Source of the DNA: Arthrobacter luteolus NBRC 107841
GTDB lineage: Bacteria > Actinomycetota > Actinomycetes > Actinomycetales > Micrococcaceae
Assembly (NCBI RefSeq): GCF_001552075.1
Contig: NZ_BCQM01000002.1
Location: forward strand, 372,001 to 436,000
Length of the DNA stretch: 64,000 nucleotides
Reading direction: 5' to 3'
Under the pieces are notes generated by a model. The model was not told the DNA's origin. It ran no database searches and was given only the letters and a program-made list of their open reading frames with translations. Below are positions 9,416 to 18,318 of this stretch, in pieces. Numbering within the stretch: position 1 is the first letter of the stretch; the number at the start of each line of letters is the position of its first letter. The translations under genes were made by a program, and so were the position numbers.

Positions 9416-10369
9416 GTGCCTATCGACGAACCGTGCCTGACCATCCATGGCCTGATCCGGGACCGCGGTCCTGTTCCCGGCCTGGACGGCAAAATGATCC
9501 GGGTCCTGGCCGGCGTCGACTTTACCGCCAGACGCGGCCAGGTCACTGCCCTGCTGGGCGCCAACGGTGCCGGTAAAACCACCACCCTCGAATGCGCCCA
9601 GGGGCTTCAGCCGATCGACGGCGGCGAGGTCCGGCTGCTGGGCCGCTCGCCCTACGGTGCCGGCGCTGACCTGCGCGCCCGCGTAGGCGTGATGCTGCAG
9701 GACGGCGGGCTGCCGCCGTCGGCCCGTCCCGTGGCGCTGCTGCGCCACGTCGCCCGGATGTACGCGGATCCCCGCGATGTTGATTCGCTCGTGGACCGGC
9801 TGGGGATCGGCAGTTTTGCCAATACCGGAATCCGGAGGCTCTCCGGCGGCCAGCGGCAGCGGGTAGCCCTCGCCGCCGCACTGGTGGGAAACCCCGAGGT
9901 CCTGTTCCTGGATGAACCCAGTGCCGGGCTCGATCCGCAGTCCCGCCAGATCGTGTTCGACCTGATTCAGGAACTCCGCGCCGAGAACCTTGGCATTATC
10001 CTCACCACGCACCTGCTCGACGATGCGCAGAAGCTGGCGGACTACGTCTACATCATCGACGCCGGCCGCACGGTCGCGCGGGGAACCGTGGCCGAGTTGA
10101 CGGCGCGGACGGAGGATCACGCCTCCGGCCGGGAACTGACCTTCGAAGCCCCGCCCGGACTGGCGGTGTCCCTCCCCTCGCTGGCGCACCTCGCCCTCAC
10201 CGAAGAAAGTCCGGGGCGGTACGCACTGCGCGGCGAAATCTCCCCCGCAGATCTGGCGAACCTGGCCGGCTGGTGGCTCGAAGCCGGAATCCTGCCGGAC
10301 AGTATCCACATGGCGTCGCGGACGCTGGAGGATGTATTCCTCGAACTCTCCGGAAGGGAGATCCGATGA
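9416..10369 (+). CDS. ABC transporter ATP-binding protein (ABC-2 type exporter)
   Basis: A 317-residue ATPase with Walker A GANGAGKTTTLE near residue 48, signature LSGGQRQRVALA and Walker B VLFLDEPSAGLD. The ~90 residues after the ABC domain end in SRTLEDVFLELSGREIR, typical of DrrA/CcmA-like exporter ATPases. The next gene is the matching permease, overlapping by ATGA. The pair lies between sufR and ctaA, the same relative place as an ABC transporter in Mycobacterium. Substrate unknown; a link to heme or Fe-S metabolism is only a context inference. Confidence 0.92.
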   Translation: MPIDEPCLTIHGLIRDRGPVPGLDGKMIRVLAGVDFTARRGQVTALLGANGAGKTTTLECAQGLQPIDGGEVRLLGRSPYGAGADLRARVGVMLQDGGLPPSARPVALLRHVARMYADPRDVDSLVDRLGIGSFANTGIRRLSGGQRQRVALAAALVGNPEVLFLDEPSAGLDPQSRQIVFDLIQELRAENLGIILTTHLLDDAQKLADYVYIIDAGRTVARGTVAELTARTEDHASGRELTFEAPPGLAVSLPSLAHLALTEESPGRYALRGEISPADLANLAGWWLEAGILPDSIHMASRTLEDVFLELSGREIR

Positions 10370-11109
10370 GCGCCCCAGCCTCCCTGCCGGTCCGGGTTAT
10401 CAACCAGGGCAAATACGAAGCCGGCACCATGCTGCGCAACGGCGAACAGCTGGTTCTCGCCGTCGTGCTTCCCCTGCTGGGACTGATCGCGCTCAGCGTG
10501 ACACCCATCCTCGACGCCTACGGCCCGTCCCGGGTGGACACCGCCACCCCCGGAATCCTGGCGCTCTGCGCCATGTCCACGGCTTTCACCGGCCAGGGAA
10601 TTGCCACCGGGTTCGACCGGCGCTACGGCGTCCTGCGCTTCCTTTCCACGACACCGCTGGGCCGGGCCGGGCTGATCGCCGGCAAGGTCATCGCCGTACT
10701 GTCCGTCCTGGCCATCCAGGTCCTGCTGGTAACCGTTATCGCCGTGCTTATGGGCTGGCGTCCCTCCCTACCGGGGATCCCCCTGGCGCTGCTGCTGCTG
10801 GTACTGGGTGCGGTGGCCTTCACTGCGCTCGGCCTGCTGGTGGCAGGGACCGTCCGGCCCGAAGCAACGCTGGCCATCACCAACCTGCTCTGGATCCTGC
10901 TCGCAGGCCTTGGCGGTATCATCATTCCCTCCAACAGCCTCAGCGCAGGCCTCGAACCCTATGTCCAGCTGCTGCCCTCCGCGGCTCTGGGTGATGCGCT
11001 GAGATCAGCCCTGATCGATACACAGTTCAATCTTCCCGCCACGTTTATCCTGCTGGCGTGGACAATCCTGGGCGGCCTTGCTGCCGTCCGCTGGTTCAAA
11101 TGGAGTTAG
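10366..11109 (+). CDS. ABC-2 type transporter permease
   Basis: A 247-residue membrane protein with six hydrophobic segments at about residues 26-48, 60-80, 105-130, 135-160, 168-190 and 220-240, the ABC-2 permease pattern. The ATG at 10366 overlaps the stop of the ATPase gene (ATGA), so the two are translationally coupled and should form one complex. No substrate can be read from the sequence. Confidence 0.9.
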   Translation: MSAPASLPVRVINQGKYEAGTMLRNGEQLVLAVVLPLLGLIALSVTPILDAYGPSRVDTATPGILALCAMSTAFTGQGIATGFDRRYGVLRFLSTTPLGRAGLIAGKVIAVLSVLAIQVLLVTVIAVLMGWRPSLPGIPLALLLLVLGAVAFTALGLLVAGTVRPEATLAITNLLWILLAGLGGIIIPSNSLSAGLEPYVQLLPSAALGDALRSALIDTQFNLPATFILLAWTILGGLAAVRWFKWS

Positions 11110-11114
11110 CCCCC

Positions 11115-12107
11115 GTGCCGAAGACACCCGCACCTGCCCCAGCCGCCCGAAACCCGGAGCCCACCACAGCTCCCGCGACGAGCCGCCTGGTCCGTTCCCT
11201 GGCGGTCGCCACCCTGGCCGCCAATATCGGGATCGTCGTCACCGGCGGCGCCGTGCGCCTCACCGCTTCCGGGCTGGGCTGCCCGGAATGGCCGCTCTGC
11301 ACCGCCGATTCCCTGGTCACGACCCCGGAGATGGGCGTCCACGGCATCATCGAATTCGGCAACCGGCTGCTGACCTTTGTGCTGGCAGCGATTGCCTTCG
11401 CCATGGTCGCCTCGGTCTGGAAGTCACGGTCCACACGCCCGGACCTCTTCTGGCTCTCGGTGGCTGCCCTGGCCGGTATCCCGGCCCAGGCCCTCATCGG
11501 CGGGGTCACCGTGTGGACGGACCTGAACCCCTGGGTGGTGGGCCTGCACTTCATCGTCTCGATGGCCATTATTGGCGTGGCAGTTGCCCTGGTGAACCGG
11601 GCCTGGCTGAGCTCAGATCAGCTTGGTTCGGGTCATGCCCCGCTGGCTGGCGCAACCCTGCGTCCGGTGGTCTGGGCCATCGCTGTCCTCTCCGCGGTCA
11701 CAGTGGTCCTCGGCGTGATTGTGACCGGTTCCGGCCCGCATGCCGGAGACCACGGCGCTGCCCGCAACAACCTCGATCCCGACCTGATGACCCGCTTGCA
11801 CGTGGTTCCGGTCTACCTGCTGGTCTTCACGACCGCCGTCGCCCTGTACCTTGTCTACCGCCGTGCCGCCGACCCCCGGCTCAAGCGCGCCCTGATCATC
11901 TTCACGGCGGTGCTGCTGGCGCAGGCCGTGATCGGCTACACGCAGCACTTCCTGCACCTGCCGATCGCCCTGGTGGCCCTGCACATGCTCGGTGCCTCGA
12001 TGATGACGGCTGCTGCTGCGAACGTTGTGTACACCGGACTTTCGCGGAAGGTTCCGGGCGGATCGGGCGCCAGCCTCCCTGCTGCCTCCGCATCTGCCCA
12101 GGGCTGA
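11115..12107 (+). CDS. ctaA: Heme A synthase CtaA (COX15 family)
   Basis: A protein of about 330 residues with eight membrane segments. Family landmarks are VVTGGAVRLTASGLGCPEWPLC near the N-terminus, HGIIEFGNRLLTF with a heme-ligand His, and later LHVVPVYLL and ALHMLGAS with further His residues. CtaA oxidises heme O to heme A for cytochrome c oxidase. It follows the ABC permease by five bases. GTG 11115 is preferred because GGAG sits nine bases upstream; an ATG at 11100 would add five residues and overlap the permease. Confidence 0.93.
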   Translation: MPKTPAPAPAARNPEPTTAPATSRLVRSLAVATLAANIGIVVTGGAVRLTASGLGCPEWPLCTADSLVTTPEMGVHGIIEFGNRLLTFVLAAIAFAMVASVWKSRSTRPDLFWLSVAALAGIPAQALIGGVTVWTDLNPWVVGLHFIVSMAIIGVAVALVNRAWLSSDQLGSGHAPLAGATLRPVVWAIAVLSAVTVVLGVIVTGSGPHAGDHGAARNNLDPDLMTRLHVVPVYLLVFTTAVALYLVYRRAADPRLKRALIIFTAVLLAQAVIGYTQHFLHLPIALVALHMLGASMMTAAAANVVYTGLSRKVPGGSGASLPAASASAQG

Positions 12108-12233
12108 CGGCCCGGACGGCCTCGACTGGGCCGCCGGCTCGGACGGCTGCGACTAGGCGCCGGCTCGGACGGCTTGCCGGCTGTTCCGGTTGCTGCTCTA
12201 AAGGCTTCCCCGTGTCTCGGCCTCCCCGCGTCA

Positions 12234-12262
12234 GGGCCTCCCCGCGTCTCGCGGGGAGGCCC
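12234..12262 (+). terminator. Strong hairpin, probable ctaA terminator
   Basis: A perfect 13-bp inverted repeat (12234-12246 and 12250-12262) with a TCT loop is followed by TTCCCGTT, about 130 bases after the ctaA stop. The 5' arm region is partly duplicated just upstream (CCTCCCCGCGTC occurs twice). The weak T-tract leaves termination efficiency uncertain. Confidence 0.65.
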
Positions 12263-12663
12263 TTCCCGTTAAGGGGGTGGGTCCGGGGATGGGAATGGGG
12301 CTGGGGTTGAACCTGCGTGGGTGAACGTCCTGCCCGGGCGTTCGGGGGCGTGATTCTGCTGGCTGGACACGCCTGCCCGGGGCTACGTGGCATGGGACGG
12401 CTAGGTTGGGGATGGACGGCGTGGAGCGTGCGGGCAGAACGTGCCCGGCTGAACGTCCGGGATTACGGGCTGCGGGTCTGCGGGCTTCGGGCTTGGTGGG
12501 GGCACCGCGTTTCCGCCTTCCCAGGCGCGGTCCTGGTTCCGTCCGCCGCGCTGTTCTCTTTCGCGGCGACGCTCCCACGAGGTGGTTCGGCACTACGTGG
12601 CTGGCGTTGTTGCTGAGACCCCAGCAGAAACGTCAGCCCCACCCGGAAGCACTGAGTCGCCAA

Positions 12664-12736
12664 GGTTCCCACCAACTGTTACCTCTGTTGCTGGTGAGTC
12701 CCCTCCAATCACTTCCGTAACGATGCGTGGGAAACC
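12664..12736. repeat. Hairpin element copy 1 (about 73 bp, nested inverted repeats)
   Basis: The outer arms are GGTTCCCAC (12664-12672) and GTGGGAAACC (12727-12736, one extra A). Inside are GTTAC (12678-12682) with GTAAC (12717-12721) and a short GTGA/TCAC pair. Ends, length and centre (GCTGG, then GAG and CCCC) match the element at 13015-13090, so the two look like diverged copies of one small palindromic repeat. Confidence 0.55.
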
Positions 12737-12824
12737 GCGCTGTGGACCGGTGTATCCGTTGATTCGCCGACCTGTGGACCCGCCGACCTGTGGGCGCCGA
12801 CCCCGTGGATCCATCGGCCCTCGG

Positions 12825-12884
12825 ACCTCCGGACCCCGAACCTGCGGACCCCGGACCTGCGGACCCTGAACCTGCGGACCCTGA
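12825..12884. repeat. Tandem repeat, four 15-bp units
   Basis: Four consecutive 15-base units of the form ACCTGCGGACCCTGA start at 12825, 12840, 12855 and 12870; the last two are identical. A partial fifth follows. On the minus strand the array reads as a Gly-Pro-Gln-Val-Arg pentapeptide, but no gene start or flanking domain supports translation. Confidence 0.85.
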
Positions 12885-13014
12885 ACCTGCCAGGCCGTGG
12901 TCGAAAGGGACCAAACCGTCTTCGAAAGGGACCGGGACGGAACACCGATTGAACACCAACGCTCAACCAGGGGAACCGGGCCGCATACTGCTGATTCGGC
13001 CGCGCCTCCGACAA

Positions 13015-13090
13015 GGGTTCCCACTCTTTGTCCACTCCTGAGGCTGGAGTGACCCCACCAGCCTCAGGACGCTACATAGAGTGGGAACCC
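13015..13090. repeat. Hairpin element copy 2 (76 bp, perfect outer and inner stems)
   Basis: The outer arms are GGGTTCCCACTCT (13015-13027) and its exact reverse complement at 13078-13090. The inner arms are CCTGAGGCTGG (13037-13047) and its exact reverse complement at 13058-13068, around a 10-base loop. Two independent perfect stems in a non-coding stretch suggest conserved RNA or DNA structure, for example a REP- or MITE-like element. Confidence 0.75.
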
Positions 13091-13132
13091 GTGTCGTGGA
13101 GTTTCGAGCCTTGGAGCCTTGGAGCCTGGGGA

Positions 13133-13168
13133 ACTGGGTACTGGGTACTGGGGTACTGGGTACTGGGT
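13133..13168. repeat. Short tandem repeat ACTGGGT, five units
   Basis: Five units of ACTGGGT (one with an extra G) run from 13133 to 13168. They are preceded at 13106-13132 by three copies of an 8-base GAGCCTTG-type unit. The tract is low-complexity and probably varies in length between strains. Confidence 0.85.
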
Positions 13169-13309
13169 GCCCGGGTGCCTGGGAGGCAGGGAGGGGCTGG
13201 GCTGGTGTGGGGCAGGGGACGCTGAGGGTGGGAAGGGCAGAGTGGCTCAAAATGTACTGTCGCAGTCATGGCGGTGGCCTGTTGCGAGCAGGTTCAGCAG
13301 GTCAAGGAC

Positions 13310-13402
13310 GGACTCAACAGCGGGGGTAGCGCCCAAGTACGAGCTCTACAGCGGGGGGTTCCGCCCAAGGCCGGACTCGACAGTTGGGGCCGCCCATAGT
13401 AC
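13310..13402. repeat. Three imperfect tandem units of 30-32 bp
   Basis: Units at 13310-13340, 13341-13372 and 13373-13402 share the pattern GGACTC-ACAG, a GGGG run, CGCCCA and a closing GTAC or GGCC. They diverge more than the other arrays, so this array is probably older. Confidence 0.6.
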
Positions 13403-13634
13403 GGGCCAGAGGGTTGAGGCTGCTCCCGACCCACGGCCGTCAAGCGGCCCGTCGCTCCGGCCCGTCACCCGCCCGCCGCCCACGCTGCTCCGGCCGTCGA
13501 TCCGTCCGTCAACCCGTCCGAACAGGCCTATGCCTCCCCGCGTCATGGCCCGAAGGTCGATCGGCGCCCGCCAGGCACCGCCGGATAACCGGCATCGCCG
13601 CCCGGGGACGACGCGGGTGGAAGCGAAGAACGGG

Positions 13635-14579
13635 CTAGAGGAGCGGGCCGCCGACGAAGGGGTCGATGGCGAGAGCCACAAAGAGGATTGTGAGGTAGCT
13701 GATCGAGCCGTGGAAAACCTTCATGGCCGACTTGTCGCTGACTTCGCCGCGCTGGGCCCGGGAGTGCAGGCGGTGGGTCTCGGCAAGGAACCAGATGCCG
13801 CTCAGGGCAGCACCGATGGTGTAGACCCAGCCGGCGCCGCCGACGGGAACCAGGAGCAGGGAACAGACCACGGTGGCGTAGGCGTAAAGCACAACCTGCA
13901 CGGAGACCAGCTTGGCGCCGGCCACGGCACCGAGCATCGGCACGGAGGCGTTGCGGTAGTCCTCGCCGTACTTCATGGACAGCGGCCAGTAGTGCGGCGG
14001 CGTCCAGAGGAAGATGACCATGAACAAGATCACGGCCGGCCACTCGACAGTGTTGGTGACGGCGGCCCAGGCGATCAGGACCGGCATGCAGCCTGCGGCC
14101 CCGCCCCAGACGATGTTCTGGGTGGTGCGGCGCTTGAGGATCAGGGTGTACAGCACCACGTAGAGCAGGATGGCGCCGAGTCCGAGCAGCCCGGTCAGCG
14201 GGTTCGCACCGAACCACAGCAGGGCAATCGAAATGATTCCCAGCGCCCAGCCGAAGACCAGTGCCTCGCGGGGGCTTACCTCGCCGGTGACCAGCGGGCG
14301 CTTCTCGGTCCGGCGCATCAGCCGGTCCATGTCGCGGTCGATGTAGCAGTTGAAGACGCCTGCACTGGCTGCAGCCAGCGCGCCGCCGACCATGGTTGCC
14401 ACCATGAGCCAGACGGAGGGAATTCCGCCCTGCGCGAAGAACATGGTGGGAAGCGTGGTGACCAGCAGGAGCTCAATGACGCGGGGCTTTGTCAGTGCTA
14501 CGTAGGCCCGAAGCTTACGTCCCGCGCTCATTTTTCCGGCATAGACCGGAACCTCGGCGGGGGCATGCTGCGTACTCAC
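13635..14579 (-). CDS. ctaB: Protoheme IX farnesyltransferase (heme O synthase) CtaB
   Basis: A 314-residue polytopic UbiA-family protein. The prenyl-diphosphate binding motif [12 protein letters not shown] lies around residue 80 and is followed by RTEKRPLV. A second Asp-containing region is near residue 190. About eight to nine membrane segments. It attaches farnesyl to protoheme to give heme O, the substrate of CtaA. The GTG at 14579 begins a short polar N-terminus. It is divergent from tkt, as in other actinobacteria. Confidence 0.96.
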   Translation of the reverse strand: MSTQHAPAEVPVYAGKMSAGRKLRAYVALTKPRVIELLLVTTLPTMFFAQGGIPSVWLMVATMVGGALAAASAGVFNCYIDRDMDRLMRRTEKRPLVTGEVSPREALVFGWALGIISIALLWFGANPLTGLLGLGAILLYVVLYTLILKRRTTQNIVWGGAAGCMPVLIAWAAVTNTVEWPAVILFMVIFLWTPPHYWPLSMKYGEDYRNASVPMLGAVAGAKLVSVQVVLYAYATVVCSLLLVPVGGAGWVYTIGAALSGIWFLAETHRLHSRAQRGEVSDKSAMKVFHGSISYLTILFVALAIDPFVGGPLL

Positions 14580-14975
14580 GAAACGATCACTCAGTCCTGT
14601 CTAGGTCCTGTCTGGGCCGGAAAAGTCCGAGTTCATCATAACCTCTATCCCCTGTAGAAAACGAAGCCCGCGGCCCGTTCCCGCGGTAACACCGCCAGCT
14701 TCCGCTTTTCCCCCGGCAGGATCGCACGATACACCCGGAGAGATCACACGGTTGACGGTCACGATACGCCCAATGGCGGGCCCTTCGGGATAAGGTTGGA
14801 GCGGACATTCCCACGGAGCCGTCGAGCCCCGCAGGAGGAGCGCAGAGCCTGCTGTCCCGCAGGACCGCATCAGCGGCAGCGGATGAGCAGGAGGGCGCAA
14901 TTGTCCGGTAACGATTCAGCACAAGGCTCCGGTGCTCAAGGCGCCGGTATCCCCGAAAGAGAGGGCCCGGTAAAC
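14580..14975. other. 396-bp divergent intergenic region, ctaB / tkt
   Basis: It must hold the promoters of ctaB and the tkt operon. An 11-base near-direct repeat (AGACAGGAC) lies right before ctaB. On the plus strand an AAAGAGAGGG tract 10 bases before the tkt GTG can serve as ribosome site. No clear -35/-10 pair, operator or RNA gene could be assigned. Confidence 0.5.
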
Positions 14976-17174
14976 GTGCCACATTTGGAAGAGCAGAACC
15001 TGACCTGGACCGAGACGGACAGCAAGGCAGTGGACACGGTCCGCGTCCTCGCTGCCGACGCCGTCGAGAAGGTCGGCAACGGTCACCCCGGAACTGCCAT
15101 GAGCCTGGCTCCGGCAGCCTACCTGCTGTTCCAGAAACTCATGCGCCACGACCCGTCCGACCCGCACTGGATCGGCCGCGACCGGTTCGTCCTCTCCCCC
15201 GGCCACACGTCGCTGACGCTATACATCCAGCTCTTCCTCTCCGGCTACGGGCTGGAACTCGATGACCTGAAGGCGCTGCGGACGTGGGGCTCCAAGACTC
15301 CCGGCCACCCCGAATACCGGCACACTGACGGCGTGGAGATCACCACCGGCCCACTGGGCCAGGGCCTGGCCTCCGCCGTCGGCTTCGCCTTCGCGCAGCG
15401 CCGCCTGCGCGGGATGCTCGACGCCGGGGCTCCCGCCGGCGAGAGCCCCTTCGACCACACGGTCTGGGTCATTGCCTCCGACGGCGACCTTCAGGAGGGC
15501 GTCACCTCCGAGGCCTCCTCGCTGGCCGGGCACCAGGAACTGGGCAACCTCGTAGTGATTTACGACGAGAACCACATCTCCATCGAAGACGACACCGACA
15601 TCGCCTTCACCGAGGACGTGCTCAAGCGCTACGAGGCCTACGGCTGGCACACCCAGCGCGTGGACTGGACCGCCAGCGGCGAATACAAGGAAGACTTGGC
15701 AGGGCTCTACGAGGCGCTGATGGCGGCCAAGGCTGAGACCTCGCGTCCCTCGATCATCTCGCTGCGCACCATCATCGGTTGGCCCTCCCCCAACAAGCAG
15801 AACACCGGCAAGATCCACGGTTCAGCCCTGGGCCGGGACGAGGTTGCCGCGCTGAAGGAAACCATGGGCTTCGACCCGGAGAAGTCCTTCGACGTTGACC
15901 CCGCCGTTCTGGAGCACGCCCGTGCGGCCGTCTCCCGCGGCGCCAAGGAACACGCCCTGTGGAACGAGGCGTTCACCGCCTGGCAGGAAACCAACCCGGA
16001 GGGCGCCGAGCTGCTCCAGCGGATCCAGGCCGGCAAGCTGCCCGCCGGCTGGGAAGCCTCCCTGCCCGAGTTCGCGGCAGGCAAGGACGTCTCCACCCGA
16101 GCCGCTTCCGGCAAGGTGCTGAGCGCCATCGGCCCGGTCCTGCCGGAGCTGTGGGGCGGTTCAGCTGACCTGGCTGAGTCCAACAACACCACCATCGAAG
16201 GAGCCCCCTCCTTCATCCCCGCAGGCAAGCAGACCAGCACCTGGTCCGGCGGCCCCTACGGACGGGTGCTGCACTTCGGCATCCGTGAGCACGCCGCGGC
16301 AGCCATCGTTAACGGCATCACGATGTCGAGCAACACCCGCGCGTTCTCCGGCACCTTCCTGATCTTCAGCGACTACCAGCGCCCCGCCATCCGCCTCGGT
16401 GCCCTGATGGGTGTTCCCTCCATCTACGTCTGGACCCACGATTCGATCGGTCTTGGCGAAGACGGACCGACGCACCAGCCGGTGGAGCAGCTGGCATCGC
16501 TGCGTGCCATCCCGGGCCTCGACGTCGTCCGTCCCGCGGACGCCAACGAAGTGGCCGTGGCCTGGCGCACGATCCTCGAAAACACCGAAAACCCCGCAGG
16601 CATCGTCCTGACCCGCCAGAACGTTCCCACCTGGGAACGCGGCACGGGTGCGGCGGACGCCGGTGCCTTTGGCTCCGCTGAAGGTGCTGCCCGCGGCGGC
16701 TACGTACTGGCCGAGGCCGTGCGCGGCGGCGAAGCCGTCACCCCGGACGTTGTCCTGATCGGTACGGGTTCCGAGGTCCAGCTGGCCGTCGCCGCCCGCG
16801 AAGCCCTGGCAGCCGAAGGAATCGCCGCCCGTGTGGTCTCCATGCCCAGCGTTGAGTGGTTCAACCGCCAGGACGCGGACTACCGCGAGTCGGTCCTCCC
16901 CCGCGGCGTCAAGGCCCGTGTTTCGGTTGAAGCCGGCATCGCCCAGGGCTGGCGCGAGTTTGTCGGAGACAACGGACGCATGGTTTCCCTGGAACACTTC
17001 GGCGCGTCAGCCGATTACAAGACCCTGTTCAACGAGTTCGGCATCACCGCCGACGCCGTTGCCCAGGCCGCCCGCGACTCCCTGGCTGCCGTCCGCGGCC
17101 AGGACGCCGCACCCGCCGGCACACCAGCCGCGCCTTCCGGCGCCGCGTCCACCAAGACCGGCGACCAGAAGTAA
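14976..17174 (+). CDS. tkt: Transketolase
   Basis: A 732-residue thiamine diphosphate enzyme of the non-oxidative pentose phosphate pathway. The N-terminal domain has [19 protein letters not shown] (residues ~32-50) and the cofactor motif GDGDLQEG ... ENHISI. The middle domain has the [17 protein letters not shown] block and the C-terminal domain closes normally. A ~25-residue Ala/Pro-rich tail after the domain is unusual but harmless-looking. GTG 14976 was chosen because the family N-terminus ([10 protein letters not shown]) begins there; the frame extends 60 codons upstream with no similarity. First gene of tkt-tal-pgi-zwf-opcA-pgl. Confidence 0.97.
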   Translation: MPHLEEQNLTWTETDSKAVDTVRVLAADAVEKVGNGHPGTAMSLAPAAYLLFQKLMRHDPSDPHWIGRDRFVLSPGHTSLTLYIQLFLSGYGLELDDLKALRTWGSKTPGHPEYRHTDGVEITTGPLGQGLASAVGFAFAQRRLRGMLDAGAPAGESPFDHTVWVIASDGDLQEGVTSEASSLAGHQELGNLVVIYDENHISIEDDTDIAFTEDVLKRYEAYGWHTQRVDWTASGEYKEDLAGLYEALMAAKAETSRPSIISLRTIIGWPSPNKQNTGKIHGSALGRDEVAALKETMGFDPEKSFDVDPAVLEHARAAVSRGAKEHALWNEAFTAWQETNPEGAELLQRIQAGKLPAGWEASLPEFAAGKDVSTRAASGKVLSAIGPVLPELWGGSADLAESNNTTIEGAPSFIPAGKQTSTWSGGPYGRVLHFGIREHAAAAIVNGITMSSNTRAFSGTFLIFSDYQRPAIRLGALMGVPSIYVWTHDSIGLGEDGPTHQPVEQLASLRAIPGLDVVRPADANEVAVAWRTILENTENPAGIVLTRQNVPTWERGTGAADAGAFGSAEGAARGGYVLAEAVRGGEAVTPDVVLIGTGSEVQLAVAAREALAAEGIAARVVSMPSVEWFNRQDADYRESVLPRGVKARVSVEAGIAQGWREFVGDNGRMVSLEHFGASADYKTLFNEFGITADAVAQAARDSLAAVRGQDAAPAGTPAAPSGAASTKTGDQK

Positions 17175-17197
17175 AACGGAACAAAAGGAGCACACCA

Positions 17198-18313
17198 ATG
17201 ACTTCCACCCCTACCGCCGCCCTCTCCGAGGCCGGAGTCTCCATTTGGCTTGATGACCTTTCGCGCGAAAGGATCACCTCCGGCTCGCTGAAGGACCTGA
17301 TCTCCTCGCGCAACGTTGTTGGCGTCACCACCAACCCGAGCATCTTCGCCGCTGCACTGGCGAACGGTGAGTCCTACGCGGCCCAGGTCCAGCAGCTGGC
17401 AGCCAGCGGCGCCGACGTCGACAAGGCTGTTTTCGAAATCACCACCGACGACGTCATCCAGGCATGCGACGTCTTCGCTCCCGTGTACAAGGCCACGAAC
17501 GGTGTTGACGGCCGGGTCTCGATCGAGGTGGACCCCCGCCTCTCCCGCGACACCCAGGGCACGATCAACGAAGCGAAGGAACTCTTCGACAAGGTTGGGC
17601 GCAGCAACGTGCTCATCAAGATCCCGGCCACCCAGGAAGGCCTGCCGGCCATCTCGGCTGTCATCGCCGCCGGCATCAGCGTAAATGTCACCCTGATCTT
17701 CTCGCTGGAGCGCTACCGCGAGGTCATCAACGCGTTTATGGTGGGCATCGAGCAGGCCCGGGAGAACGGTCATGATCTCTCGACCATCCACTCGGTGGCT
17801 TCCTTCTTCGTCTCCCGCGTCGACGCCGAGATCGACAAGCGGCTCGACGCCGCCGGGTCGGACGACGCGAAGGCACTCAAGGGCAAGGCCGGCCTGGCCA
17901 ACGCCCGCCTCGCCTACCAGGTGTTCGAAGAGTCGTTCGCGACGGAACGCTGGCAGGTCCTGGCAGCAGCCGGCGCCAACGCGCAGCGTCCCCTGTGGGC
18001 TTCCACCGGTGTCAAGGACCCGGCACTGCCGGACACCCTGTACGTCACCGAACTGGTGGCTCCCGGCGTCGTGAACACCATGCCGGAGAAGACCCTCGAG
18101 GCGACGGCAGACCACGGCAAGGTCACCGGCGACACCGTCACCGGCACCTACGCCGAATCCGCAGCCATCCTCGACGCGCTGGACCGCCAGGGCGTTGACT
18201 ACAAGGAGGTTGTCGACCTCCTTGAAGCCGAAGGCCTGGACAAGTTCGTCGTCTCCTGGGGCGAGCTGCTCGAGACCGTATCCACCGCACTCAACGGCGC
18301 ACGGGAGGCATAA
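17198..18313 (+). CDS. tal: Transaldolase
   Basis: A 371-residue protein of the long (actinobacterial/cyanobacterial) transaldolase group. It shows [15 protein letters not shown] near residue 45, SIEVDPRLS near residue 108 and the Schiff-base lysine segment [13 protein letters not shown] near residue 140. It transfers a dihydroxyacetone unit between sedoheptulose 7-phosphate and glyceraldehyde 3-phosphate. Starts 23 bases after tkt behind AAAGGAG. Confidence 0.96.
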   Translation: MTSTPTAALSEAGVSIWLDDLSRERITSGSLKDLISSRNVVGVTTNPSIFAAALANGESYAAQVQQLAASGADVDKAVFEITTDDVIQACDVFAPVYKATNGVDGRVSIEVDPRLSRDTQGTINEAKELFDKVGRSNVLIKIPATQEGLPAISAVIAAGISVNVTLIFSLERYREVINAFMVGIEQARENGHDLSTIHSVASFFVSRVDAEIDKRLDAAGSDDAKALKGKAGLANARLAYQVFEESFATERWQVLAAAGANAQRPLWASTGVKDPALPDTLYVTELVAPGVVNTMPEKTLEATADHGKVTGDTVTGTYAESAAILDALDRQGVDYKEVVDLLEAEGLDKFVVSWGELLETVSTALNGAREA

Positions 18314-18318
18314 ACACC

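Larger units (their letters stand above)
12108..13634. other. 1.5 kb repeat-rich intergenic region between ctaA and ctaB
   Basis: No convincing gene is present. Open frames of 60-140 codons occur on both strands but are GC-driven: they overlap one another, lack domain-like sequence, and several consist of translated tandem repeats. The stretch holds a terminator hairpin just after ctaA, two related long hairpins, and at least three tandem repeat arrays, each listed separately. It may be decayed sequence or a landing site for small repeats. Confidence 0.7.

Noticed and set aside
12231-13024. Several 60-140 codon frames on both strands of the ctaA-ctaB gap
   Set aside because: They overlap each other, lack ribosome sites, and part of the encoded sequence is translated tandem repeat.
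12825-13402. Possible CRISPR array
   Set aside because: The repeats are direct tandems without spacers, with different unit lengths (15, 7 and ~31), and no cas gene is near.
13119-14657. 512-codon open frame on the plus strand
   Set aside because: Covers ctaB in antisense and starts within tandem repeats; no recognisable motif.
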